A stretch of DNA of 64,000 bases from Luscinia megarhynchos (Eukaryota; Chordata; Aves; Passeriformes; Turdidae): positions 49,865,783-49,929,782 of the forward strand of contig CM067592.1 of assembly GCA_034336665.1 (NCBI GenBank), written 5' to 3'. Below are positions 13,906-27,258 of this stretch, piece after piece. Below the pieces are notes generated by a model that worked only from the letters and a program-made list of their open reading frames with translations, had not been told where the DNA came from and searched no databases. Every line of letters starts with the position of its first letter. Positions within the stretch are counted from its first letter, which is position 1. Made by a program: the position numbers and the translations under genes.

Positions 13906-16900
13906 GCAACAATCATGACTAAGAGCTGGCTTCATGAGTAACAGCTCCTTCAGTTCAGTTCTCCTTGCACACCCTGTACGGGAGATAAAACTGACTCTTG
14001 GCTAGCTGATATCACTTCCAGGACGTGAACAGAAAAGCTTTTCCGATTTTATTTCATGCTTTGTTTCTGGACCACAGTTCTCTTTGGCTGCACATTTAGA
14101 GTGTCTTCGTGTGTGCTCTCAAACTTGTGGCAAGGTCTGCCATCTCAAGCAGTCTCAGGCCACACACTATGGACTATGGACATCTATGGACTCTTAGAAA
14201 CAACAGCCTTTGCACTTCAGGGCAAGGAATTAGCTCATAAATATTTACAAGGCTGTCAGTAGCAGAACTATTAGCAAAACGGTTCTGATTAGAACAGGGG
14301 AGATGGGGCTTCAGCATGACTGACTAATCTAGTCTGGTAGTTGCCCAGCAAAATCATTTTTGAACATAAGTAAAGCAGTTTCCCTCCCCCTGCCTCACAA
14401 ACAAAGTACTAGTGTACATTGCAGGATGGCTGCAAAATCCAGTTCTGCTCAAAACATGACCCTCAAGGCTGTATTTTTTAATCCATGAGTAAGTATACTT
14501 TTTTTTTTCAGAGAAACTAAATAAATTCTCCCCATAATCTCACATGCTGTTGGAAGCCAAACCTTCATACATCAACTTGATCATGAGCTAGAGTTCCAGT
14601 TCACACAGTCCTGGCCTCACTCAGGCCAGCGCCAACAGGAGAGAGCTAAACATCTCTCCAGTGTCCTGACTCAGTGACCTGCTTCCAAACGAGGAGACAC
14701 AGCCATGTCTAGGGTCTCCTGCAGGGGTACATGCTGCTCTCACCCTTCTCTTGGTAGTGGGGTCCAGGGATGTACCAGCAAGGTGCTGCTGCCTGTGGAT
14801 GAGTGCTTGGTCCTAATCTCCCCTGGAGCTCCTGCAGCTATATCACATCTGCAGACACTCAATGAAACCTGTGAAGGCTATGCTGGCATTTGCCAAAACA
14901 GAAATTCACTGCTGCAAACTGGCACCCATCCTTGTCTGATGGAAGCAACCGGCACTCTTGGAAGACAGACTCTTGGGAAATGTAATGTCTTTGTAATAAT
15001 TTAAAGAGATTTTTTTAAGAGGTCGGGGATTTTTTAGCAGTAATATAGTGTTGATAGATAGGAAGCTGTTGGTGTTAGGGTGTTCCTTTGGTTAGGATTT
15101 TTCAATTTTAAATGGACCCTGGTAAAAGATGTGAAGGCTTAGCACAATGTTTTGTGCGCCACCAGGGCATAGAAAGGAAAAGATGAACCACAGTGGATAG
15201 GTGTGAGACTGTAGCATATGAGGAAATGACAGGGTTGATATGATGATCATTTTTTTCTCACATCCAAGTCACATGAGCCACAAACAGAACCCAAATGACC
15301 TGGGAGTATGGGCTAGATTGGCCTACAGCAAACTCAGCAACAGGGATTGACAAAACTTGGAACTTCTAGTTTGGTAAAAAGTACACATCTTTGTGAGACT
15401 ATGAAAAGCCTGAAGCCTGTGTATAATGCACAGAGCTAAATTATATTCTGGTTATATTATATACAATTATATTTTCGTTTATTTCTCTTCTGCTTCTTCC
15501 TTCTCTTCTACTCCTTCCTTTTGGCACAGTATGTGGCATCAGCTTAGGCCTTTTTCTAACTGGCATATTTTGGGGCAATGCTCTGAGTATATCCCTGGAA
15601 CACAGAAGGCTGTAATGATTTAGCAATGGTATTTGCTAATTAAACACTCTCACTGGGACTTTCCAAACTATGACCTACTTGCTTGTTCTCCCTCCCAGGT
15701 AAAGGTCACAGGCTGAGATAAGAACAATGAAACAGGAAAATAAACCACAATGGTAACAATACTAATGGCAGAGGGTGCAAGAAAGAGGCAAACGACCCCT
15801 AGGGAAACATCTCAGCAATACCTGACCACTCCCTGCACCCTCCTGGCAGGGACCCCTTCTCCTGGAACAGACCCCCAAACCCTCTTGTCTGGCAATGACG
15901 TGAAGTGATATAGAATAATCTCCAGGTCCTATCCATGCCTCCTCTTGGCTACTGCAGAAAATTAACCCTGTCCTGGCTGGAAACAGAATTAAAACTCTAT
16001 CCACATAGACTTAACTTTGGGATTAGGTCTTAAAGGCAAGCTTGTTTGGAGAGAGCCTGCCTCTTATTTTGTGTTATGCCAGCATTCATACTTCATGTAT
16101 CTGTGACCTCAGTAAAGTGTGGGAACAGGAGTCAAGAAGCAATGGCAAGAGAGCAGCAGCCTCTTGGCATATTTTATCCACTAGATATTCAGTAAAGTAA
16201 TTACGTGTCTGAAGCCATGGCTCATGTTCAAGGAGTTTTTTGGTCAGTACTTCTGCACATCTTTGGATCTGTGTGGAAAGATTCTGAAATTCCACTCTTT
16301 TTGCTGGTTGATTTGGCACTCAACTCTCTTCATGGATACATGAAAAGGTGTGAAAAGGAGCAATTTTGTTATCTTTTCTGTGGCTCCTGCAAGACACAGA
16401 AATTCAAGGTGTTGTACGCCTTTTAAGGTGTACTGGGAACAAAAAGACCATTCCAATAGAAGCTGAAAATCATGAGCCCTGGTTAATTTTTTCTGCCACA
16501 TGCACTCTGGGGAATTTTTGAAACCTCACTACACTTCCTGTCTCCAACCTGCTGTGAGAGAACGACACACACATTTCACTAGTGACCACATGAGGTGCTC
16601 TGACGTCCAGAGAGATGAGAGGATGAGAGACAGGCCAGGTGTTTCCGGAGCATTTCATGCAACAGGAATGGAGGCAGGCAACACAAAAGCTCAGATTTTT
16701 ACCAAAGATGACAATAGTTTACTTGATGTTGCCCATACTGTCTACCCCTGAGGCTACTCTCAAAAAGCAGGGCACTGGCAGCTCTATTGTCCTACCAGAT
16801 GCTGCAGAGGTGAACATCTATTCATTACATAGCTGAAGTAATGGCATGCAGTTCCCTATCTCCCATGGTTTTAAACCCTCCAGGCTGGAGTGAGTCCTAA

Positions 16901-19900
16901 GAGCACGACAGTCACTGGCATCTCCACTGAAATCTTGTGTTTCAAAGCTATGTGCACACTCTGCATACTCTAATCTCATGGTAAATTATAGAGACTACCC
17001 ATGACTGTTCTATATGTGGTCAGGAGGTTCTATGAGCATACTGAATAAAGAGACAGACTCCAGCATGTTCTGTTCACATCTCTTGATTTGTCTTATACTA
17101 CAAAATACAAATTATTTGACACAATAATAACATAACATACATAAAATACAGAAGTGGGGGACTGAGACCACAAATTTGATTTGTTCATAAATTTAAAAGT
17201 AGAACAAATAATGGAAAACTGTTAAAAAAACTTTCTGAAATGTTTTCCAAAAATCAATGCCACCGAATGAAAGGACTCTCTAGAGTGCTACTCCTTCTTT
17301 GATGAGGAACAGAAGAAAAAAATACCACTAGTTTTAGTCAGACTCAGTCTTCTGAAATAGAGGCATTTTAAGTTTTTTTCCTGGATAGAGATCAGGTCTG
17401 TATCCAGTATGTATTTCTTCTGCAGAATTCTTGCAGTGGCAGAAAAACATGAAATATATGAAATATATATGAAATATATATGTGAAGGATAAAACTAGAT
17501 GTCTGAGGAAAAACCACAGTGAATGCAACATGTGTTTTGCAAAAATAAGAAGTATCTGTAAGCAAGATATGCACTTTCTTCAAGACATAGAAAATAATTT
17601 CTTTAAGTGCTTTTCTGACAGGCTGCAAAAGGTCTATGACTCAATGACTTAACTCTGCCTTTATATTATACTTCAAAATATCACCTTTTCCTGGCCTCAA
17701 TTCTCCTACTCAGCAAAACAAATAAATGCAGGTTTGATTTCAAGCCTGTGCTCAGATGCTTTGCAGGAGCAGCACAGAGCCTTACCTCATGGTAGAAGCT
17801 GACCTTTGCAGGGGCTGCTGTGACACCCCAGTACTTGGGAAGCTGTCAAATCTCTACCCCACAGGCTTTTGCAGAGACAGGAATTTGCTCAATTACCTCA
17901 TGGGACTCTCTCTGTATGTGAGGGGTCAAGCTCTTCTCTTTAATAGCAAATGGGAGCTGAAATGTGGCTCTCTGCCCATTTGTTTCCTGAGCACTCCCAG
18001 GAAGCTTTTGTGTATTCTTTTTGTGTATCCTTTGCCAGATTTTCTTCTTTTCTCTCAGCAAAGCTGTAGGTCCGCGAACCTCTTGGTGATATTACATCCC
18101 TGGACTTCTCAAATGCTTCCTTGCCCAATTGTCAGGAGGAGGAATGCATGCTGTAGGGGGAATGTAAACTTCTACAGGAAACAGCGAGAGTCAGGTGTGG
18201 CAATATAGGTTCTATTTAAGGCTTCATTGGTAAGAGGGCACTTTTTATTAAAAAACTTAAGAAAGAATGGATAGAGGTAAGTGTCCTTAGATGACAATCT
18301 GGTGTCACTTAAGCCTCAAATCTTCATTCTGCAGCAGTAATGGGCACTGACCTCCCAAAAGAGAATGAACTGGTTTTCAGCCAGTGCTTTTCTCTAATTA
18401 AATCTACAGAATGTAGAGGCACTCTAGGATTTTTTTCAGAAATATAATTTCCAAAGGCCTGTGCTGCATTTCTGATATGCTTTCATTACAGGTTGTGTGT
18501 ATGTAATTTATGAAGTCTCCCACTTTGTCAGCAGGCAAAAACTCAGGAAGATACATGCTCCCTGCCTACCCTTTCATTCACATGTACCTGGTCAAGCTCT
18601 TTCCAACTCCTTTTTTTTCAGTGAAGATCCCACATAAATTTCTGTCTGAGGTCCTGCTACAGTTGGGAGAGAAGCTTTCCCCTAAAGATGTGATCTTCCT
18701 GCATTATTCAGTGCAAAAAAGGTGCCTTTCCCTGTCCAGCTCATAAAGCTCTTGAGCTCCTGCAGTCAGCACTGTGGAAAGAACAAGGTCTCGCAGTCCT
18801 TGTTTGCCAGGTCCCATCTGTGGCCAAGTGGTGGCTGTCATGCCAGAGAAGGGTCACAGCCTTTGTGACATTACATGCCTCGAAAAAGGGGCAGTGTCGT
18901 TTGAGCAGAGGAAGTACATGTCCCAGAGGGGAACACTGTGTCTCATGCCATGGAAGATGGAAGCTGTTACAGAGCTTTGGCTGTGGAAGTGCTCGTGTTT
19001 GCAGCTCTGGATGCCCTCTAGTCCTCAGCTCCCCAGCCAAGGGAGACTTATGAATAAACAATTAAACAATATTGCTGGGGTGAATTTTCTAGGAGTTCCA
19101 TAAAACACTGTGGTCAGTTGAAAACAAAACAAGGCCAAATCCCTGGCAGGAGATGTTCAGGACTTCAGACCACTGAACTTGAGCTGAGCCAAAATAAATC
19201 CCAAGGGGCAACAATAAGTCATCAACCTCCATTCCAAACAGGAGTTTCCTTCAGATTATCTGCTCCTGTATTGTTAGTGTTTCAGTGTCAAAGTCCTGAG
19301 GAAAGCATTCTCTCAGACGAGAGGTCAGAAAAGATTCTACAAAAGTAGTAGACACCTCTTCACCTCTCATAGTGCTCTGGACCACACACTACTGCAAGTT
19401 ATGGGCATGCCTCCAAAGAGAGGAGAAGAAACTTTGGCCATGCTGCTAGATACAAACTTCAGAACTTTGCAGCTATTACCTTAAGAAAATAAGTAGTAAA
19501 TGGCTCCTCTGCAAGCTGTAGAGAGTGCTCCAAGCCAGTGCCTCAGGAAAACTGTCTGCTACTCCATGGCAAACCCTCTGAATATGAGGGCAAAGATAGT
19601 CTGTTCACAAACAATTCTGCAAAGGTATGAGTTCTGTCAGGGAGACTTCTATTTGACACTGCAGACTACTACAGATGTGCCATTGATTCAGGAAAGTGCA
19701 AAGAGGTGGTTTAAAAACACAGATTGGGCCTTTCAAGGCAGCTTGTGAAACGTGGCCATTCAATCTCTGCAGGCTACAGGGGACCTGAGTGATCAGAGGT
19801 TAATTGTGATAGGGCAAAAAGCAGGTGAAAGAGTATCCCACAGCAACCTCCCCATCTGGTTTCAAACATAAGCATCCCTTTTTTTTTTTTTCAATTTCAG

Positions 19901-21440
19901 ATTATAAATTCTGCAAATGCTGGTTTCAAATCTGAGTCTGGACATATGCTCTAAACCTTTCTGTAGGAATTATAGGAATATGCTGGGAAAATTCTAGAGG
20001 AGGGACAAGCAAAAGTGCCCTAAAGGCATTGTTTTAAACTATAAATAGCTTCTAATGCAATGCCACAACTTCTAGATGTTTGAGTCTAGAGCTATTGCTA
20101 ACCTTTGGTACCAAAGCAATGCACTCATTCATGGGTCTTCAAACAATATGTAATAAGCAGGGTCATTGCTGCTCAGAGGTTGTGGTGCCCATCACAACCA
20201 GAGACACAGCTGTACACACATGCAATTTATTTCATTCCGTCAATTTAAAAATATTAATAAAAAATAAACTGACTATTTTTTATTCTGAATGTAATGAAGA
20301 TCTGGAGATGCTGAAAATGTTGGTGCCATGCCAGAAGGGACCTTATTTCAGCAAAAGGGACTGGTCAAGACCTGACTTTAAGGTCCTTGGGCCCAAACCT
20401 GTGTCTAATATTCATCAAGTGCAAGCAGGTAACTTCATGGCAGGAGTGCCAAGAGAGGTGAAAAATAACAGGATAAGTTCCTGGTGAAAACGGAAAATGG
20501 CTGAAAGTCTGGGTGCACATATCAAATGAATATCTTCTTTTGCCTCTTCTCCACCTTTTGCCTAAGGCCAAAATAACTCAATGATCCAACTAACAAATGG
20601 ATTCCTGCTGTCTTACAGTGACAAAAACCACAGGCATCTTTATTCAGATGGTCGGACTTAAAAGATAAGCCAACCAGGGACAGTTTTTGAAGACTGTGTT
20701 GCAAAATAATCAAATTAATGTATTAAACACCTTGAGAAAATGCAGAACCAGCAAACTCCACTCAGGCACTCACCATATGTTTTCAAAGGCAAACTAAAAA
20801 GAGACATATCTTCCTTCATGAAAGCCAGCAGCTTTATTGCCACCTGTATGCATTGCACCAAGTCTGCACAGGAATGTCACAGCCACCTCTCCTACTTTGC
20901 TTTGCACTCTGCTTCTCCTGCACAACACGAAAATGAAACAAAAGGACCAAAGTGAAATTCAGAGATAAAAGCAAAGAGAGGCAACATATTGAAAATACAT
21001 GGAACAAAAAGACTCTGAAAGGGCAAATAGCCCTGTTCCACTGGGCACTCTAACATGGCCAATGGCTCAGGATTTCTATTATTTTATTACAAGCAGATCC
21101 CATGCAAGGCCTGGATCATCTATCCTGGGCAGCTTGCTGCTTCATGCTTTTTAGCCTTTTTTTGTAAAAATCTTTTTTACTCCTCTTCAGGCTCTTCCTT
21201 TTGCTTTTGCTGGTGTAGTTTAGTTTCTGACAGCAAGAGGAAACATGCTAGTGCATGGCATTTAACCATGGTGCAAGCTAGATCTCCACCCACATGGTTT
21301 AGAAGGTGGCTTGTTGGCAAAATACCAGCTTTCTCAACACATAAATCACACCAATCTGCATAATTTTCCTGCTGATATGGATGGAGCAGCATCTATGGGG
21401 AAAGGAGAGAAGGGAGAAAGCACTACTATTTCTGAGTTCC
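13906..21440. other. intergenic, no gene seen
   Basis: Unique sequence with short AT-rich repeats at 17455-17485 (GAAATATATAT-like) and a T-run at 19879-19891. The 150-codon plus frame at 17756-18208 has no recognisable domain. Confidence 0.65.
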
Positions 21441-21755
21441 TATACTATACTATACTATACTATACTATACTATACTATACTATACTATACTATACTATAC
21501 TATACTATACTATACTATACTATACTATACTATACTATACTATACTATACTATACTATACTATACTATACTATACTATACTATACTATACTATACTATAC
21601 TATACTATACTATACTATACTATACTATACTATACTATACTATACTATACTATACTATACTATACTATACTATACTATACTATACTATACTATACTATAC
21701 TATACTATACTATACTATACTATACTATGCTATGCTATGCTATGCTATACTATAC
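21441..21755 (+). repeat. (TATAC)n pentanucleotide array, 63 units
   Basis: 57 perfect TATAC units (21441-21725) are followed by four TATGC units (21726-21745) and two more TATAC units (21746-21755). The single A-to-G variant is confined to one block near the right edge. Two overlapping plus-strand frames rich in Tyr-Tyr-Thr-Ile-Leu are produced by the repeat and do not encode a protein. Confidence 0.98.
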
Positions 21756-23082
21756 TAAGAAAAAATTAACTGACAAAAACAAAAACCCAAGTGAAACCAA
21801 ACCAGCAAAATCCATCGTGGTCTCATGTGTCCCCATGATATCCAGGTGCTGATCCATTTAAAGCCCATGAAGACTATAGGGTGATATGTGACCAGCTGGG
21901 GCTGTGGGAAGTAGCAGGGACAATGTGAAGCTGACAGGTCAGAGCCTCATTTTTCAAGGTTTCCATGTACAGATGGCCCAGCCATGGATCATGAGTGACA
22001 CACAGTGGAGGGGTCTGTGAGCAGAGAGGGGATGCAGCTGGAAAAAAGAGCAGAAAAGCACACAAAACTAGAGAAAAACCACGTTGTGCAGGACCACTCC
22101 ACAGCCATGCACCCACATAGTGCTCCTGGGCTTTCATGAGGCAACAGTAAATAGAGAAGGAAACAGAAAAGGAAGAAACCCCAACACTTTTCTCAAGGCA
22201 AATTTTAGCTGAGAAAAAACAATATAGTAAACCAGGCACTTTTCTTTTTACTCTGTGGTTGAACACAATGCAAGTTGGAGGGAAAAACCTTCCCTTTCAT
22301 GCTCCCCTAAGAGCACCAAGCATACATTTTCTTCCAAGTTTCATCTCTCGTGCCAACCTTTGCTCTTAACCTCTCCCTGCCCAAAGTGAGTCCTCCCTTG
22401 CCAGCTGAGTCCTTAGTACTCTGCTGTGCTAATGCAAGATGGTTAGTCCTTAAAAACTCCACCCAGCTGTACAGAGAAAAAAGTGGAAACTAATTTACCC
22501 CCAAACACCTCTTCATGATGTTTCCACAGAATGTTTTCTAATAATCTGAACTGGTGTGCAGAAAATCTGACTTTCTAATTGTATTAAGGGGTTTTTCCTA
22601 TCTTTGTGAGCCAAGCTATTAAAACTACCATGTGGCCTTCTTCTCTGCTCTTCCCTTCTGTGAAAGCAAACAGGTGGTTTTTACTTTACTGCAGAACAGT
22701 AAGGACAAAGCAGGGTAAGTTTAACAAGTTAGTCAGAGTACAGATGCATTTTCCAGGGCCAGGGCAGGTGGTTTTGTCATCTGGAGGAGTGCATCATCTG
22801 CTGTTTCTAGTGCCTGGAAGGCACAGGGCCTCACCCATCCTGGCTCTGACTTCTGAATTGCAACTGTCTGAAAACATCTCATCCTTGCTATCTCTCCATG
22901 AATCTTCAGCCTATTTCTTCTTCTATATGGAAAAAAATTCCACTTTTAGAATAACAGGGGGTGTGAGACCGAGTCTGCCTTCTTTGATCAGTGTAAGTTG
23001 TACTTTACTTGCAGAACATCTCCTCTGAAATCTGTGAATCATGTAATGAGCTCCAGTGAAGTAGAAGCAATAATTATTTGTT

Positions 23083-23122
23083 GCAAAACAGGGACCTTTG
23101 TAGCAAAACAGGGACTTTTGTA
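23083..23122 (+). repeat. 20-bp tandem duplication
   Basis: Two adjacent 20-bp units beginning GCAAAACAGGGAC differ by one base (CTTTGTA against TTTTGTA). It is a simple local duplication with no further copies. Confidence 0.9.
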
Positions 23123-25591
23123 GATGGAGAAGAGTTAGAAATTAAATATAGATCATAGTTTTCATGGAGACTTTTATAAAAATGGCTTTGAAAAGGTTGT
23201 TATTAGGTGCTTAATAGATTGCCTTAGCCACTGGTAATGAATTTTTAAGGAGTCCAAAGGGCAGTGTGTTACCTCTAGTCTTTACTTATTTCAGAGTTGA
23301 AATCCTTCATGACACATATTAAGCATGAAACATTTGAAATCTTGCCTTAATATATTATAAATATTTTACAATATAATTTCCATCCAAGATATAACTGGAG
23401 TTGCCCTGCAGTGCATGATGCCCTTCCTGTCTGGTGGGTGGATATTCAGAGTCCTAAATTTATAGAATAGGTCGATGCTACTAGGATGACGTGCCTTTCC
23501 TGTCATCTTCTTCAGGACAAAACTTTAGGTTTCAGAAACTGAAGAGAGAATTTGATGGGGTTGTGCTGATTAATAGGAATTGTGGGAGTAGCTCTGTAGC
23601 AGTTTTTCATCAAAAGTTATGGTAGTTATTACCAAATCTGCTAATGATTTCCTATGGTTTTAATTTCAAGGCATGTGACTGCTAGGAGAGATTTGGTATG
23701 AGGTAATTTTATTTTTTCCCTTCTTTAGAGTCGCTTTGGGAATCATTTTTCATCTTTGCATATGGTTGTACCACTGCAACGTGATAAAATTCCCATACCA
23801 GTTCTTTGCTCAGAAAATTTATTTCTTACTAACAGGCCTTTGTGACTAGCCAAAAATTCGTCCCAGGACAGTTTCATGGAAAACAGTTGCCAGCTCAAAG
23901 AATTTTGATTCATTAACCAGACTGCTGATAGGAACTGGGCTGGGAATAGTCTTCAATGAGTTGTATGAAGTAATGCTGAGACTTTCACTGTGATTTGAAC
24001 AGTCTCTGTGTGCATGCAGCCACTCATTTTCTGCCTGTGACTGTGCAGTGACCCCATACCTGCCACTAGGACTGGCTGGGACTCCTTGCCTAGGTCAGCT
24101 AAATGTTCTTTCAGTCCCACTAAAATCAATACAATTGGTGGTCACACATCAATGGTTCTAATAAATGGGAAGATATTTATATTGCCATTTATACATCTGT
24201 TTTTATTCCTGCTGCTTCATCTTTGTTAATAGCACACAGCTACAGAAGAGGAATGCTTATGCGATGCATAGGGAGAAATTCTAATGCATAAAAAAATAAA
24301 ACAAAGTACTGTGAGAAAAGGGGAAAAAACAGCCAGGAAATGCAAATCTATCCTGTGTCTTTCCAAAATCATGTTAACTGCTCCCCAAAGTCCCGACTTT
24401 GTTTTCTCCAGCAAGATTATTTCAAGTTGTGGAATCCAGAGAGCATCAGAAAATATCTTGCCTGATTCATATCTTCTCTGATCCAAAAGACAGTAATTGA
24501 ATCAGAGTCCTTGGAGGAGTAACCGTCTATTTGTTCGAAAGCATTTTAAAGGGCTTAGCAACAGAGTGAGACAGAATCTCACATGTGACACTCCACACCA
24601 CCAAGTATGCAGCTGATGAGTTTAGCATGCCATTTCTCTGACAGTACAAGTTTTCTCTTGCTTTAAGATGCAAGGATAGGCAGAAAAGAGCCTCCCAGAT
24701 ACTTCTTTCTGTAGGGCAGGCCCATTTAAGATACAAACCAGTTTGCAATGTCAAAGCTTTTATTTCTTCCTGCTGGAGCAAATCCTGGAAACATATCCTT
24801 TGACCCTAACTTAAGGGGTCAAAATTTGCTGCAAAAACCTTGGTAGTGTCTGAGAGCTCTCTGTAAAGTTAGGGCTCTGTGGTGCTAGGTGATGCAGAAG
24901 CATTCAGGAAATAGAGTAACTTTGTCCTATATTTATGAAAACATGCAACAGATGGGAGAAAAAAGAGGCATATAAGCATATTTTCAGGTAGACAAGTGCA
25001 GCTAATTTGTTGAGTGCTGTCATTGGAAGACCACCTTCTGGAGCTGTGTTTCTTCCTAGATTGTGTTAACTGCTTTTGCTCTTCTTACAGCACTTGGACA
25101 CAAAGATTGAATATTCCTGAAGAATTGTGCTTGGGACAGCCAGCGCTACAAATGAGAGGTTAAGAGTCTCTCATGAGACTTAAGAGTTGAGCTCAAACCA
25201 GAGAGACGTGAAAGTTTATGTGAAATGAAAAGTTAAATGAAACTTTAAATGAAAGTTCTGAAAGATAGAAAGTTTCAGCTCGTCTTCAGGTTCTGCTCTT
25301 GCAGATAGTATGACACAGAAATAGAAGAAATTTTCTAATGGAAAGTAACCTGAAGGAGTCCTGGTCAAAGCAAATAATCAACAGAGAGTAGAACTGACTG
25401 GCAGAGTATCAGTGAATCAGGAAGCGCTTGGGTGAGAAGCATGGTCAAAGAAAAATGAAGAGATGGCGAGATGAAGAAGGAAGAGCCTTGTGGCAACAAG
25501 GCTGAAGCAATCAACATCTCCAGCTGATGGAAAATTAGGAATTCTTAGTTTTTAAGGAAGACACTTTTCCTCTGCCGTGGTCAAACTAAGT

Positions 25592-25624
25592 TTTAGCAGC
25601 CTGGAGATAATTTAGCAGCCTGGA
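25592..25624 (+). repeat. short direct repeat, 14 bp, period 19
   Basis: TTTAGCAGCCTGGA occurs at 25592-25605 and again at 25611-25624. This is probably a small slippage event. Confidence 0.85.
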
Positions 25625-27258
25625 CTTATTACAAGCAGAGAGATTTTTCCAGACCACCTCTAGACTTCTATGGGAGAAAGGTCCCTTAATACACCCTTTC
25701 TTGCAAGGATCCATGCTACAAGAATTTCCACTAATCCCTTGGCCATCATATTGTTGAAATGTATATTCTCCAGCTACAGGAAGATACTTGTCAATGTGAG
25801 CAGACCCAAGAAGTGGGATAGTTTTTTACAGCATATCTTACAATGTCTATGATGCTTTGTGCAGTTTCTTCAGGAGCACATGTTTTGATTCATTTAAGAT
25901 CATTTAGAAGACAGACTAGATGATTAATCTGCCTGTTCTGGATGCAGAGCTGAGGTATGCAATGTCAATGGATTTCCATATTCCCATCTCACCACAGAGT
26001 GATGACAGCTGTGAATGAAGAGATCCTCCTGTGCCAACATACAAGGTTTGATGTCTTTCTCCCAAGGTCCACAGTCATCCTGGAGGGGTGGCATCAATAC
26101 AGTTCTGTAAAGTGCTTTGAGGCCCTCTGGCATGCAAGACCTTCTTGGTGGAAGATGGTGACATTTTCTACTTGCTTCACCAATGTTTATTTTTTCCTCT
26201 GAGGTGTCCCATGATAGATGCCTTCCTGCTTTCCCTCTCTCAGGTCTGCTGGTAGCTCAGATTTCAGTTGGGTTCACAAGCACTTCCTGGCCTTTGGTGT
26301 TTGGGTTGTGTCAGTATATGAGTTAAAAGCTGTTTCCATCCCATAGTAGTTGATGAATGATACTCTAAACAAACAAATTCTTTGTACTGGTTTTGCTGTT
26401 TTCCCCACCTGTAGTGGCATTCTAGCATAAATTTCAAAAACAGGGTATTGCCAAATCTTATGGGAAAAGACACCTCTGAAATCATGAGGAAGTTGTTTTA
26501 AACAACTGTATGAAAGAGACATTTTCCTGGCTGAAAACTGTGTGCACTGCATTGGAATATCCAAAAGCAGTAGTTCTCAAACTTTTTGTAGTGACACTAC
26601 TGCCTGGATCAGAGAGAAATCCTCCATCTATGCAGGTTGTGCTTTCAGTTTCCATTTCCTCTTTATAGGTCCCACACTTCCCTTTTCCAAAAATTTCTCC
26701 CTTCCTGCTGTTAACACCTCTCCATACTTTGGATGTTGTCATGACATCCCTTTCCTAGAGTCATCATTCAGCTAAGTTCCCTCCTTACCACGACAACCAT
26801 GAGTGCTCATTCACAAAAATAATAGGAAATGCAGTCAGTGCTCCTGACATGTCTGTGCTAACATATGATGGATCATTTCTGGAAAGACCTCCAGCAGCCT
26901 GTCCTCATTCAACAGCATTATTTCTGTTTACTCTGTCAGTTTGCTGTTTTTCACTTCAGAGTTTGCTGAAGGCAACTCGTTGCACAGCAGCTCTGGCTCC
27001 TCAGCCCTTCTGCTGCAGCTGGAGATGGGAGTGGCACAATCTGGGATTTGCAAGGGCTGGTGATGTATGGGAACCAGCCTTCTAACTCCCACAAATAATT
27101 CTCAGAGGCCAGAAATTCTAGGTTTTTCTAAAGATGATCCATCTTTATGCCTGAAGCTGTGAGCATTCTTCAGCTGATTAAGATCATCCTTTTGGCCAAT
27201 AAAGCATAGACCACAAGTGTCCTTCAGACAGTCTCCTATACATTCCCTGGGCTTATCT

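Larger units (their letters stand above)
21756..27258. other. intergenic, no gene seen
   Basis: Unique sequence apart from two tiny duplications (23.08 and 25.59 kb). Frames up to 140 codons (22606-23028, plus) have no recognisable features. Confidence 0.65.

Noticed and set aside
21311..21769. 152- and 125-residue plus-strand frames with a Tyr-Tyr-Thr-Ile-Leu repeat
   Set aside because: They are translations of the TATAC array and have no independent support.
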